64,000 bases of DNA from Paraescarpia echinospica. Its lineage: Eukaryota; Annelida; Polychaeta; Sabellida; Siboglinidae. Of the stretch, positions 1-12,999 are shown one piece after another. The translations under genes were made by a program, and so were the position numbers. Position 1 is the first letter of the stretch. Every line of letters begins with the position of its first letter. The notes beneath the pieces are model-generated. The model was not told where the DNA came from. It was given only the letters and a program-made list of their open reading frames with translations, and made no database searches. Location of the stretch: contig CM034532.1 in NCBI GenBank assembly GCA_020002185.1, positions 52,781,944 to 52,845,943 on the forward strand, read 5' to 3'.

Positions 1-399
1 ACTGAAAACAAAGAAGCGATGAATGTGAACATAAAATAGTATTAATAAATACCACCTGCGCTATAGTACAGCGGCTAAATGATATGATTGTACATTTTTT
101 GACAAAAGCATGAAAATTGGCACACATAGATTACGATATACAGAATCATTTCAAGCTAGTCGCTTTCGACATGGTACCTAGCCACCATCTTGATTTTTAA
201 AATGGCCGCCACTGAAATCCATTATCCAGATATCTCAGCTTCTAAGCAACATACAAAAATGTTCTTTGTGTCTAAACCAACATTTTCTTGGTCAAAGAAC
301 CCTTTTCTGCCATTTGTTATATCCTTAGATGACGGCCATGTTAAAATTCAAGCAACCTACAAGACAACGCAGAATACATAACTGAACCACTCAAAGGTT

Positions 400-1320
400 T
401 TTTATTATTTGCTACACTGTACAAGGTAATTCGTTTCCGGAGGATAGGTATTCATCAGCACAAAAGACGAGACAGTTGTGACCACAGTCCATAAAGCCAC
501 CAACGAACTACAGTACTTTCAGCCATGAACACAAGAGGAGGCGGGCATCGGCAGCATATTACATTAAGTAGCTTAATGTGTTCACCAAGGATTTCCCAAA
601 GTGGACATCCAGCAGTGTATACAGATGTGGTTATTCTGGCCGAAACCCACTTTTATCCCATTGCATCCCATGTCACTGCCAACAACCAATGAAATCGGAA
701 ACAGTAATGCTATGCTATGTCCTGGGTATGACATAGGCTTCAGTTTCCTTGGTCGAGGGAAGAAGTCGGTATGATTAGCATGGGCTCCATTCCCCGCTGT
801 TACACAATCATAAGAAGTCGACTCATGTACACTAAATGAGATACACAGATTCATCACCGAAATGTACATTAAGACTGTTGTATTTAGCAGGATGGATGAA
901 GCAAAAAAACAGCTGCCCAGGGATCTGATACAACTTGGAATACCCCATAAACAATACATACATTGCACCAACATGCGAGAAGGGCTGTTTATCAAATTGG
1001 TTAAGTGATGTCACAAACTCTTCTGCCAAATCTCCACCTGCCTGGTCTTGGTCACTGTGGTTGGATTGCAGCCGACTTAGTATAAAAACTATGCTGGACT
1101 TGAACTCCCAGAAGCACCGATGCAATACCATGATCTAGTGCACTGTGGTTGCAAATCTAAGTGTAGATTCAGATCATGTTCTTAGAACGCATATATGCAC
1201 GGCAGTCATCTTGATATTCTATGTGACCATCATTTGATGGTTATAGTCTATTTATATTCATTTGCACCTGTATTACTGGATTAAACACAAAGAGTATGTT
1301 TTGTGTTACAAGTAAGCTTA
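400..1320. other. Internal part of the left foldback-like element
   Basis: A minus-strand 99-residue open frame (832-1,131; starts MVLHRCFWEFKSS) and an overlapping 137-residue frame have balanced composition but no recognised motif. They may be remains of the element's own gene. Confidence 0.3.
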
Positions 1321-1784
1321 ATTAAATTATATGATTACATGGATGTCGGCCATCTTGAATTTCAATATGTCTGTCATCTGGGGATATAACATGTGAAAGA
1401 AATGGATTAATTAACCCTGAATATGTTGGCATAGACATTAATATCATGTTTCTATGTTCGGTAGAAGCTGAGATATTCGGACAGATGATTTCCATGGCAG
1501 CCATTATGTTTTTAAATATGGCTGTCATATGGGAATAATGCAACTGGTACGATTGGATTATTTGACCTTGAAACATATCAACCAGCTATGGATTCGTCAT
1601 ATGTGGTCCTCAAAATCAAGAGGCACTAAAATTGTGCTCGTTAAACGTCTATGCATGGCAGCCATTTTGTATTGCAATACGGGCTTCATCTCAGGATGTA
1701 GCATATGGCAGAAATGGATTCCTTGACCCTGTAAATGATGGTTTAGACACAAAGAACATGTTTTTATGTTGCTTAGAAGCTGAA

Positions 1785-2646
1785 ATAATAAATAAATAAT
1801 AATAATAATATACTTTATTTATACACTCATATCCAGAGTAGGACCCTGTTCAAGGGTGTTGACAACTAATAGCTACTAAAATGTAGATAATATAATTAAA
1901 CGCATAACAAGACTAGTAGAACTGCATTAATGTTTAAAATGTACTAAACATACGTAAGCTAAATGTATCAAGACATGCATAAAAATAATAATAATAAATA
2001 AATAAATAGACAATATTAATGAATAAATTATTTAAAATAATAGGCTAGTTCTGCTAATTGAACGTATAAAAAGGCTAGAACTGCATTAAAATATAAAATG
2101 TACTGAACAAACCTAAGCTAAAAATATAAAGACCTACATAACATATAATAATAAATAAATAAGTAGAGAGTAAAATATTAATGAGGAAATAATTAAAATA
2201 ATAGGCTAGTATAATAGCGCTTTAAATGTGTCCTTGCTCTCGGTCAGACGCAGCTCCTCAGGTAGCGCGTTCCACAGAGTTGGCCTCGCGCGAGAAAATG
2301 AACGGCGGCCATATCGTTCGAGGTTATGGCGCGGAACGGCCAGCAACGCGCGGTCTGCAGATCGCAGGACGCGGCGCGGCACGTACGGTGTGATGAGCGA
2401 CGCGAGGTACGTCGGCGTCCGATCATGGAGGACGCGAAACACAATGACGAGTAACTTGTACTCAATGCGGTACTTCACGGGCAACCAGTGGAGCTGTTGC
2501 AATGCGGCCGTCATGCTTCGCCGGCCTGATTCGTAGCACGACTCTGGCCGCCGAGCGCTGCACCATCTCAAGACGGTGCAAGAGGCGGTCGGTGATGCCA
2601 TACAGGACAGCGTTCCCGTGGTCGAGCCGTGATATAACAATTTCAA
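1785..2646 (-). pseudogene. CR1/L2-like LINE 3' end inserted in the left element
   Basis: The minus strand (2,646-2,206) encodes LQQLHWLPVKYRIEYKLLVI, VFRVLHDRTPTYLASLITPY, RSADRALLAVPRHNLERYGR and RARPTLWNALPEELRL, the conserved C-terminus of such LINEs. An overlapping frame just upstream gives SRLDHGNAVLYGITDRLLHR. Its 3' UTR runs to an AATAAT/AAATAAAT-rich tail at 1,785-1,815. It is GC-rich in the coding part and clearly foreign to its surroundings. Confidence 0.85.
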
Positions 2647-3380
2647 TTATGTAATTATATAACAATTTCAGTATGGCTGTTATCCTTGGATAGTGCACAA
2701 TACACAAATGGATTCCTTGACCATGGAAATGTTGGTTTGGACACCAAGATCATGTTTCTATGCTGTTTAGAAGCTGATATACTAGCCTATTGGATTTCCG
2801 TGGCGGCCATTTTAAAAATCAAGATGGCGGCTAGGTACCATGTCGATAGCGATGGGTACCTAGCTTTATATGATTCTACATATCATAAACTACATACGCG
2901 CCAATTTTGATGCTTTTGCTAAAAACAGTACAATCCGTCAAATTTCTCGCCCTTAGCCGCTGTAGCTACTATGCATTCTAGCATGTTTCTAAAACAAAAA
3001 GCCAGTACTTGGGGTTTGATCAATACAATTTCAAACACAGTCCTCCATGTCGTATAGTAGAATCTGAGACACACATTAGTTGCGAAAACATCATGTTCCT
3101 ATAAGAAATATCAAGACGTTCTTGAAACAACTAAATTCACAGTTAGGAGAGAATTGAACACATGAAACGCACTCACACTGATTGTCATGTGGTAAAGTTA
3201 TTCTATCATAAACGTATGCGCAAATAGTTTTTACTTCAAAACAGGCCTAACACAACTAGATATTTGTGCGTTTTAGACAGAACAGTGGTTAAGTAGTATC
3301 GGTATATTAAATGTTTGTAGGTTTTCAACAAAGTTAATAAAACCAAACACACTGTATCCTCACAATGAATTATATCTTAC

Positions 3381-3404
3381 CATCATCTTTGACACATTGG
3401 ATTG
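3381..3404 (-). CDS. Tail micro-exon, 24 nt (IQCVKDD)
   Basis: Acceptor ACTCCTCGGTTTCAG, near-consensus donor GTAAGA, phase 1-1, encoding IQCVKDD. The acceptor is shared with 5,637. Leftmost array exon seen; no terminal exon with a stop was recognised, so the gene may run off the left edge. Confidence 0.5.
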
Positions 3405-3609
3405 CTGAAACCGAGGAGTTGATTGCAAGTACACAAAATAAGAACAGTACACTTAACCGTATCCCATATGATAAGTCACTATCACGATGTTAACGTGGTC
3501 ATTATCCATTTCCGACTATACTACTAAAACATGTCTCGATACATTACTCAGACCTATAATATACTCATATCCATCCAGTTAAGACGTAAGACAAGAACTA
3601 AACAGTTTT

Positions 3610-4830
3610 ATATAATAATTTATAACCTTAGCTTTATTTCTAAGATACTAGAAAAGGTTGTAGCTAACTGTCTAAGGTCTCACCTTATCACAAATGTTTT
3701 AACTATATTGTTACAATCAGCATAAAAAAATTCATTCAATATAAACTGCTCTCTGAAAAGTATAGAATGATATTAACTTGAACACTGATAAATGTAAAGG
3801 AACTGCATTAACATTACTTGATCTGTCTGCCGCCTTTGATACCATTGATCACATTCCTATTAAACGCTTATCAAAATGGCACGGTATATCTGGCACAGCT
3901 CTGAGCTGTTTTTTTTATACCTAACTGACATATATATCAAACCATTAAGATTGGGAACTGCCTTTCGGCTGCATTGTTAACTTTATGTGGTGTCCCCCAG
4001 GGCTCTGTTCTTGGGGCTTTGCTTTTCTTTACACTGCGCCACTAAGCTCTCTTATGCAAAGTCATAACTTGGATCATCATATATACGCTGACGACACACA
4101 CACTACATTTCTTTGGCTACCCCAAATGCAAATCGCTCCATAAACCAGAGTAGTGATTGCCTCCAAAATATATTCCACTGGATGACTGACCGCAGATTAA
4201 AGTTAAATGTTAATTAGACTGAATTTCTCATCATTGGTACTCCAATGCAGCGTGGTAAACTTGATCTTTTTTTCCAACGCGTATTTTGAGTCAGAATATT
4301 ACACCAGCAACCTTTGCACGTAATCTGTAAGTAATCTGTAATAATAACTTCAATTTTAGAAAACATATATATCAAATGTGTCGCTGCATTGTTTACCATA
4401 TAAGTGACTGTCGCCGTTTTCGTTGGCATATGTAAAACTATTGCACCAGCTCTTGCTAGGAGCAGACTTGACTATTGCAATTCCTCGTTTATAGTATCGC
4501 TAGCAAGGACATTACCAAACTTCAACGTGTCTAAAAATGTTGGACAAATCTCCTCGTCTGTTTTCGCTCATTGCCATTTATGAAATCACTGCATTGGCTA
4601 CATGTGCGATATCGAATTTCTTCAAGATCTGTACAATTATCTATCAATCCCTATCATCCAAACAACCTGCATACCAGCATACAATGCTTACTCCAGCAAA
4701 ATATCAGCTTAGGTCAGCAAATTATATTCTACTTTTTCCCATAGTTAAAACAAATGCTGGAACTCGCGCCTTTTCGGGTGCCACATCAACTTTGTGGAAT
4801 TTACTATCTATCAGTATTAAGTGAGTAAGA
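3610..4830 (+). pseudogene. Decayed L2/CR1-like LINE polymerase
   Basis: Blocks LSFISKILEKVVANCLRSHL, LIKMA-type remnant of the RT A motif (AAFDTIDH at 3,830), ALFLGL, YADD remnant near 4,090, RLKLNVN..EFLIIGTPMQRG and at the end KICTIIYQSLSSKQPAYQ, NAGTRAFSGATSTLWN. The order is that of an L2-like polymerase from RT to C-terminus. Stops are frequent. Same family as 16,980-17,460. Confidence 0.78.
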
Positions 4831-5094
4831 AAAACAGTGTAATTTCGCAGTCATCCAAAAACCTATACGTGTGACCTTTGTCATGTACTTGACAATGAGA
4901 ACACTTAAGCTTTAGATTTTTTGAGCCACTGAGCTCGGATTTTCCGAGGATATTGGCGTTAAATAAGTAATTCCATTATTATTATTTATTAATTAATTAA
5001 AATGTATCGTATTTGAAATTGTTACGAGGTTCCTTATTAAGTTATCATATATTGTATCACATATATATTATATTATACATAAATGATATATTAC

Positions 5095-5118
5095 CTTCTT
5101 CTGCGGGAAGTCCTCCTT
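5095..5118 (-). CDS. Tail micro-exon, 24 nt (GGLPAEE)
   Basis: Acceptor CATCTCTGTTTCAG, donor GTAATA, phase 1-1, encoding GGLPAEE. A related but dead copy lies at 5,617-5,637. Confidence 0.5.
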
Positions 5119-5616
5119 CTGAAACAGAGATGTTGAATATCTAGTTTAGAATAAAAACACTAATTACTTTTGTAATTATGTTACAGTAATTACTCTGCGT
5201 TTCCCTTTATACACATGCATAGGGCATACTGTGCAATACGGTACAAAGTTATGATCAAAAGGTAAGTAAGTAAGTTGATTAGAAGGGTGGTTATAAATAA
5301 CACTATTACAAACATATTGCAACATAAACAACTCCCAACTTGATATTATTTATATACCATGAAGCAAACTTGATTGTGCCAAACTCAACAATGAAACCAA
5401 ATTCAGTAATGAATCATTATTTGCACATCTACATTTTGGAAATAACTCAATTTCCACGATTAACTGGACATTCATATGTACTACCAATGCATACCAAATT
5501 CATTGTGTTGTATATTCAGGGCTTAGATATTTTAATTGTTACAAGGTTTTGTATTAAATTAACAGAAATTACATCAAACAAATATATAACTGTATAAATA
5601 TATGATATAGAATATT

Positions 5617-5637
5617 CTTCTTCGGGGAGTCTTGTTT
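5617..5637 (-). pseudogene. Dead copy of the 24 nt micro-exon
   Basis: Acceptor CCTCGATTTCAG is intact and the peptide would be TRLPEE, 21 nt. The donor GT is replaced by AA (GAAGAATATTC), so the exon cannot be spliced normally. The surrounding 500 bp duplicates 5.0-5.3 kb. Confidence 0.5.
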
Positions 5638-5699
5638 CTGAAATCGAGGAGTTGTATTAATCATCTGTATCCAAAATTATGTGTCTCTAAATTTAATAG

Positions 5700-6580
5700 A
5701 GTAATTATAATAATAATTACGTTTGTAATTGCATTTCAAACAATTTACCAAACATAATAGAATAGTGTACTACCACGGTTGCGCATTGACCTGTATTTCA
5801 CATGAACATCAAAACAGAATTGCATGTGTGCTTCTGTAATATACTCAAACGCAGGGCTTACTGTGCAATGGCATATTTACCCAAAGTTATGATTACACGT
5901 ATAATTACACAACCTAATGTTACATAGATTATATCATAACACGCACAATAACAAATTGTTCTAAAATTTTATTATTTGTGTAACATCAAGGATACTTGAT
6001 TCTACCAAACTCAAAAACAATACGTTATTTACACATCTGCATTTTTTACATATGTCAATTTCTGCAATTAATTAACCATTCATTACGTACTTTCAATGCA
6101 AACGGTGACCTAGTTTGACCTTATAGCCACACTTACTATATCAGGTAACAGGTACACATCATATCTCATTTTGATTGGGAGACAATGAGCTTTTTAAAAA
6201 ATAAAGATTTATAGACTGGTTTCTAATATTTGCTTCATTTCCAAAACACTTAAAAATTGTTCCGGTATGCCTTAGATCTCATATTAGATTAAACTGTATG
6301 TCTAATGTACTCCAATATGTATACAAACAACTCCATTATACGGAGACTGTTCTCTTAAAAGTGGACAATGCTATACATTTTAAATATGGATAAAGGTAAA
6401 GTAACAGCATTATAGACTCTCTGCCAGTGTCTGGATTGGGGCCAGGTCATGTCAATGGTACAACAGATGGATGGAGGAGGCTAGAGATAAGAGGCAACAT
6501 CGGTTGAGAAGATTCACAGGACTGTGTGAATGCGATCATCTGCCAGGCAAGCCAAGTCAGCATTGCCTTAAAGTCATGGT
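5700..6580. other. AT-rich intron-like stretch
   Basis: Contains a copy of the intron block with AGGGCTTACTGTGCAATG and ..AAAGTTATGAT also present near 5,220 and 17,850. No exon found. Confidence 0.5.
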
Positions 6581-6589
6581 ATCAGTCTT

Positions 6590-7615
6590 TACTGCTTTTT
6601 CCAACTAGACAATTACAGAAAGAAGGGAACTTGTCAGCGTCTCTAATATAGTCAATAGTTGGCAAGAGGAAATATTTAACAAAGATAGACTGGAATAACA
6701 CACTTAAGAATAAGACTGCAACATAATGCTGGGATATGTTATGGAAAGAAATTGAGTGCATCGTCGATAAGTTTGTTCCATTGAAAAAAACGTTAAACGG
6801 TCCAGAATTAAACATTTATTGAAATAAGCCATTAGAAAATTAAGTAAAAAATTATGTGGAAGTCATATAGACGCACGGATAATGATGAAGACTACAATAT
6901 TTAAAAAGAAGCAGTTAACCAAGCTACACCTTAAATTAGACAAATTCAAAGACAAGCTATGAACAAAAATTAACTTGTAATATAAAACATGACAGCAAGA
7001 GGTTTCATGCATATGTTCGGAGCAAAAAGAAAGTTCAGGATATGGTCGGTCCTTTAGAAGATTGTGCTGGAAATATAATATCAGAGGGATTCTTAATGGC
7101 AGAAGACCTGGATGAGTACTTTAGTTTGGTGTTTACCACGGAAGACATTAGTGCACTGCCAGTACCAGAGGCCGGAATCAGACTATTTCGGACAGTTATT
7201 TGTAACCCCGGAAATGGTAGCTAAGGAAATAAGGGTAATAAAATATAATAAATCACCTGGAATGGATGGGATTCCACCTAAACTACTATTGAAAATCGTA
7301 GAACAATTTAATATAATGCCTGCAAAGTTTTCAACTTGTCTTTAAACGAGGGAGTGGTTCCTCTAGAATGGAAAGAAGCAAACATCAAACCGTTTTCATA
7401 AAGGGTTCGAGAAACTAGTCAGAGAACTACAGACCGGTGAATTTAACATCGGTGATTAGCGAATTATTAGAAAGACTAATTAAAGATCACATGGTGGATT
7501 TTCTTGTTAAACATAACATGATAAACCCATCTCAACATGGGTTTCTAAAAGTGAGATCATACTTAACAAACATGTCATGTTTTTGGAAGACATCACTAAG
7601 TGGGTAGACGAGGGA
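6590..7615 (+). pseudogene. CR1-like LINE fragment (block 1, longest)
   Basis: Plus-strand blocks KRKYLTKIDWNNTLKNK, CWDMLWKEIECIVDKFVPLK, LMAEDLDEYFSLVFTTEDIS, EIRVIKYNKSPGMDGIPPKL and the degraded NYRPVSLTS region are the segment between endonuclease and RT palm of CR1-like LINEs. Stops and shifts are common. The LINE is cut at about 7,615, where intron sequence resumes. Confidence 0.8.
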
Positions 7616-8158
7616 ACACCAGGAGATATGATATATAAACACAAGAAAATAATGTACTTTATTCCCATATGTAGCAAATCTGTATTTCAACCGGATAAAT
7701 CCGTATTGCTCTGTGCATATTTTGTGCCACCATTTATCAGGCATATCCATGTATATACACACACAATATTATCCTCGGTTGTCATACGTATGTTAGTCCA
7801 CCTGATGTGGGCGAGGAACTACTTATCAGCTGCACTGGCCACACCTCAGTAACTAAAACTCTGCCTTAAGGCAACATCAAAGGGTGATCAATTGCTGCTC
7901 TGCCTACACCTCAATAACTTACAATCTGCCGTAGGGAACTGCCTAGGAGTGAACACCTACTTTCTACGATTCACACGTTGAAAAGAGTTTTGCTCATACA
8001 ATGTCCAAACAGATGCAGGCAGGCAAAGCTAATTTATCTGTAGTGTAAAGTCACATAATATAACACACGTCAGCAAAATAAAATGTCTGCAGGATCCTCT
8101 TGAAGTTAACAAAATATTTATTAAACAGAATTAAGATTAAAAACAAATGATACACTAC

Positions 8159-8308
8159 TTCCTGTCTTCGGACGCGTGTCTTCTGCAGGAACATCAGAAG
8201 CAACCGTAGGATCATCATCAGCAGCTGCAACATAAACAATCACAACATCATTAGCTATATTAACAATTGCAATGGCAGCAGCAATAAAAACAGAAACCAC
8301 AAACGTTG
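8159..8308 (-). CDS. Tail exon D4c, 150 nt
   Basis: Copy in block 1. Same start TFVVSVFIAAAIAIVNIAND and end VPAEDTRPKTG. The three copies stay open with intact GTAGTG donors. Confidence 0.62.
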
Positions 8309-8721
8309 CTGTCACAACAGTAACGCTCAGCTGGTTCAGACTATTTTGTGGTGTTATTTTTTCTTAATTTCTTCCCCATAATGCTCCTACTAGTATGTCT
8401 GCCTGGTCCAGTGGCCAGTATAGTTGCTGGTTGCTATGGCAATGATGACAAAACAAATAATGATTGGGTGGTTTCACAGGAAAGGTAGCAAAGTGACTAT
8501 CGTACCCAACTTGCCCCATACATTTAGACCACTATGGTACAGTGTGTATTATTGTATCTTTGCATCTTTGATATGCATGTAGACACAGCAACTATGACCA
8601 TTTGAGAGCAGATGCTATTACGGTTAGGAAGGTATGAACAGAGATGTCCTCAACTTCACAGATATCTCAAGTCACACTTGTATTTTCATAAACCTAAACC
8701 TGGTGAGAATTATTTATTCTT

Positions 8722-9215
8722 AATGGCAGAAGACCTGGATGAGTACTTTAGTTTGGTGTTTACCACGGAAGACTTTAGTGCATTGCCAGAACCAGAGGCC
8801 GGAATCAGACTATTTCGGACAGTTAATTGTAACCCCGAAAATGGTAACTAAGGAAATAAGGGTAATAAAATATAATAAATCACCTGGAATGGATGGGATT
8901 CCACCTAAACTACTATTGAAAATTGTAGAACAAATTAATATAATGCCTGCAAAGTTTTCAACCTGTCCTTAAACGAGGGAGTGGTTCCTTTAGAATGGAA
9001 AGACGCAAACATTATACCGTTTTCATAAAGGGTTCGAGAAACAAGTCAGAGAACTACAGACCGGTGAGTTTAACATCGGTGATTTGCGAATTATTAGTAA
9101 GACTAATTAAAGATCACATGGTGGATTTTCTTGTTAAACATAACATGATAAACCCATCTCAACATGGGTTTCTAAAAGTGAGATCATACTTAACGACATC
9201 ACTAAGTGGGTAGAC
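8722..9215 (+). pseudogene. CR1-like LINE fragment (block 2)
   Basis: Same segment as block 1 but starting at LMAEDLDEYF. Best-preserved stretch: RNKSENYRPVSLTSVICELL and INPSQHGFLKVRS. Confidence 0.8.
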
Positions 9216-9764
9216 GAGGGAACACCAGGAGATATGATATGTGAACAAAAGAAAATAATGTACTTTATTCCCATATGTTGCAAATCTGTATTTTAACCGG
9301 ATAAATCCGAATTGCTCTGTGCATATTTTGTGCCACCATTTATCAGGCATATCCATGTATATAGACACACTGTATTATCCTCGGTTGTTATACGTCTGTT
9401 AGTCCACCTGTTGTGGGTGAGGAAATACTTATCAGCTGCACTGGCAACACCTCAGTAACTCAAACTCTGCCTTAAGGCAACATCGAAGGGTGATCAATTG
9501 CTGCTCTGCCTACACCTCAATAACTTACAATCTGCCGTAGGTAACTGCCTAGGAGTGAACACCTACTTTCTACGATTCACATGTTCAAAAGAGTTTGCTC
9601 ATACAATGTCCAAACGGATGCAGGAAGGGAAAAGCTAATTTATCTGTAGTGTAAAGTCACATAATATAACACACGTCAGCAAAATAAAATGTCTGCAGGA
9701 TCCTCTCGAAGTTAACAAAATATTTATTAAACAGAATTAAGATTAAAAACAAATGATACACTAC

Positions 9765-9914
9765 TTCCTGTCTTCGGACGCGTGTCTATTGCAGGAACAT
9801 CAGAAGCAACCGCAGGATCATCATCAGCAGCTGCAGCATAAACAATCACAACATCATTAGCTATATTAACAATTGCAATGGCAGCAGCAATAAAAACAGA
9901 AACCACAAACGTTG
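9765..9914 (-). CDS. Tail exon D4b, 150 nt
   Basis: Copy in block 2, with the same splice sites. Changes include VYAAAADDDPAVASDVPAID instead of VYVAAADDDPTVASDVPAED. The frame is kept, so substitutions have not broken it. Confidence 0.62.
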
Positions 9915-10327
9915 CTGTCACAACAGTAACGCTCAGCTGGTTCAGACTATTTTGTGGTGTTCTTGTTTCTTAATTTCTTCCCCATAATGCTCCTACTAGT
10001 ATGTCTGCCTGGTCCAGTGGCCAGTATAGTTGCTGGTTGCTATGGCAATGATGACAAAACAAATAATGATTGGGTGGTTTCACAGGAAAGGTAGCAAAGT
10101 GACTATCGTGCCCAACTTGCCCCATACATTTAGACCACTATGGTACAGTGTGTAGTATTGTATCTTTGCATTTTTGATATGCATGTAGGCACAGCAACTA
10201 TGACCATTTGAGAGCAGATGCTATTACGGTTAGGAAGGTATGAACAGAGATGTCTGCAACTTCACAGATTTCTCAAGTCACACTTGTATTTTCATAAACC
10301 TAAACCTGGTGAGAATTATTTATTCTT

Positions 10328-10845
10328 AATGGCAGAAGACCTGGATGAGTACTTTTGTTTGGTGTTTACCACGGAAGACATTAGTGCATTGCCAGAACCA
10401 GAGGCCGGAATCAGACTATTTCGGACAGTTAATTGTAACCCCGGAAATGGTAGCTAAGGAAATAAGGGTAATATAATATAATACATCACCTGGAATGGAT
10501 GGGATTCCACCTAAACTACTATTGAAAATTGTAGAACAAATTAATATAATGCCTGCAAAGTTTTCAACTTTTCCTTAAACGAGGGAGTGGTTCCTTTAGA
10601 ATGGAAAGAAGCAAACATTATACCGTTTTCATAAAGGGTTCGAGAAACAAGTCAGAGAACTACAGACCGGTGAGTTTAACATCGGTGATTTGCGAATTAT
10701 TAGAAAGTCTAATTAAAGATCACATGGTGGATTTTCTTGTTAAACATAACATGATAAGCCCATCTCAACATGGGTTTCTAAAAGTGAGATCATACTTAAC
10801 AAACATGTCATGTTTTTGGAAGATATCACTAAGTGGGTAGACGAG
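10328..10845 (+). pseudogene. CR1-like LINE fragment (block 3)
   Basis: Third copy, with the same start and end points as block 2, showing that it was copied as part of the tandem block and not inserted again. Confidence 0.8.
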
Positions 10846-11390
10846 GGAACACCAGGAGATATGATATGTGAACACAAGAAAATAATGTACTTTATTCCCA
10901 TATGTAGCAAATCTGTATTTTAACCGGATAAATCCGTATTGCTCTGTGCATATTTTGTGCCACCATTTATCAGGCATATCCATCTATATACACACACTAT
11001 ATTATCCTCGATTGCTATACGTCTGTTAGTCCACCTGTTGCGGGTGAGGAAATACTTATCAGCTGCACTGGCCACACCTCAGTAACTCAAACTCTGCCTT
11101 AAGGCACCATCAAAGGGTGATCAATTGCTGCTCTGCCTACACCTCAAAAACTTACAATCTGCCGTAGGTAACTGCCTAGGAGTGAACACCTACTTTTTAC
11201 GATTCACACGTTGAAAAGAGTTTGCTCATACAATGTCCAAGCAGATGCAGGCAGGCAAAGTTAATTTATCTGTAGTGTAAAGTCACATAATATAACACAC
11301 GTCAGCAAAGTAAAATGTTTGCAGGATCCTCTCGAAGTTAACAAAATATTTATTAAACAGAATTAAGATTAAAAACAAATGATACACTAC

Positions 11391-11540
11391 TTCCTGTCTT
11401 CGGACGCGTGTCTTCTGCAGAAACATCAGAAGCAACCGTAGGATCATCATCAGCAGCTGCAACATAAACAATCACAACATCATTAGCTATATTAACAATT
11501 GCAATGGCAGCAGCAATAAAAACAGAAACCACAAACGTTG
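11391..11540 (-). CDS. Tail exon D4a, 150 nt
   Basis: Phase 1-1, acceptor TTACTGTTGTGACAG, donor GTAGTG. Starts TFVVSVFIAAAIAIVNIAND, then VVIVYVAAADDDPTVASDVS, ends AEDTRPKTG. About 27 hydrophobic residues, then an acidic stretch: a plausible membrane helix. Confidence 0.62.
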
Positions 11541-12334
11541 CTGTCACAACAGTAACGCTCAGCTGGTTCAGACTATTTTGTGGTGTTCTTGTTTCTTAAT
11601 TTCTTCCCCATAATGCTCCTACTAGTATGTCTGCCTGGTCCAGTGGCCAGTATAGTTGCTGGTTGCTATGGCAATGATGACAAAACAAATAATGATTGGG
11701 TGGTTTCACAGGAAAGGTAGCAAAGTGACTATCGTGCCCAACTTGCCCCATACATTTATACCACTATGGTACAGTGTGTATTATTGTATCTTTGCATCTT
11801 TGATATGCATGTAGACACAGCAACTATGACCATTTGAGAGCAGATGCTATTACGGTTAGGAAGGTATGAACAGAAATGTCCTCAACTTCACAGATTTCTC
11901 AAGTCACACTTGTATTTTCATGAACCTAAACCTGGTGAGAATTATTTATTAAATGTTATGGAAAATATGTAAAATGCGACAACACTTCATCAACACCCCA
12001 GATATTAAATAATTTTTGAATCAACTGCATCATATTCCGTTAAATGACTATTGATGATGTCCGTTTTTGAACATTGATACTTGTAACTCATTTAAAATTG
12101 AGGACAGATTCCACAGTATGCTTTAATACATTGTTCTGTGTATCTGTATAAAGTGAATGTATAGAATGTACACCATCTTGCAACCTGAACTATATTACTG
12201 GAATAACAGGAAACACAGCTGAGAAGTTGCTTTTATTGTTTTTCAGCAGGTAATTTACCGAATTACATGGCGTGTTAAGTTTAATAATAATAATAAAGTA
12301 AGAAATGATTGTGTCCTTTCTTGAACGACCACGT

Positions 12335-12965
12335 ATAACCCAGCCGATATGTGTATGAATTGTGCATTTTATGATATGATACAAGAATGAAATTTTTCAA
12401 GATGGCCGCAGAAAACCTATTTTCCCCATATCTTAATAACTGCGCCACGTAGAGCAATCATTTTGGTACCAAAACATGGGTTTTCGGGGTGAACGATTTC
12501 AACTATGTTATTTTTGACCTTTTCCGACATTCACATCCACCATTTTTAAATATGTCGGTCGTTAAATTCAGTGTCCCATTATCTTAACAAATGTGGCATA
12601 TAAAACCGTAATTGTTGTATTACTGTATTGATTATAATTCAAAGATGGCAAATATGTTACGATTGGTCTTCGCCAATAATCGTATCCGTCATTTTAAAAA
12701 ATGGCGCCTTTCAAAGCCAATTTTCCTCATATCTTAAGAACTAAACCACCCAGAGAAATAACCGTGGTGTCAAAATTTTGTTTTTTTTAGCGCGGCTGTT
12801 TCAAATATGCTACTTTTGATTTTGTTAGACGTTCGTATCAGTCATGTTTTCCAAAATGGCGGCTATTTTGAAAAATAGCCGTTATTTTCCAAAATGGCCG
12901 CCATCGATTGCTATTTTACATATAATTCGCTAAGGTAAATCCATGATGGGAGTATCAAAGCACCC
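12335..12965. repeat. Left terminal inverted repeat
   Basis: Matches the right arm from the inner border (CCATGATGGGAGTATCAAAG) outward to at least 12,335, and weakly to about 12,160. Confidence 0.75.
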
Positions 12966-12999
12966 GACGCGTTGATCAGATCAGCTTGTAGCCTGTATC

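Larger units (their letters stand above)
61..2970. mobile_element. Foldback-like element with AAATGGCCGCC arms
   Basis: The left arm 61-350 and right arm 2,665-2,970 are inverted copies (ACATGGTACCTAGC, CATCTTGATTTTTAAAATGG, AACCAACATTT..TGGTCAA). Related 150-200 bp subrepeats lie at 1,330-1,540 and 1,650-1,790. The arms share AGCATGAAAATTGGCACACA with the arm of the 12-16 kb element (AGCATGAAATTTGGCACACA when complemented), so the two belong to one superfamily. The middle (400-1,320) has only short unrecognised frames. Confidence 0.65.
8717..10322. repeat. Tandem block, copy 2 of 3 (1,606 bp)
   Basis: Copies at 7,090-8,716 (1,627 bp), 8,717-10,322 and 10,323-11,950. Each contains the same LINE fragment, intron repeats, one 150 nt D exon and a flank ending CCTGGTGAGAATTATTTATT. 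Copies differ at only a few percent of sites by eye, so amplification is recent. The first copy alone continues upstream into more LINE. Confidence 0.92.
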
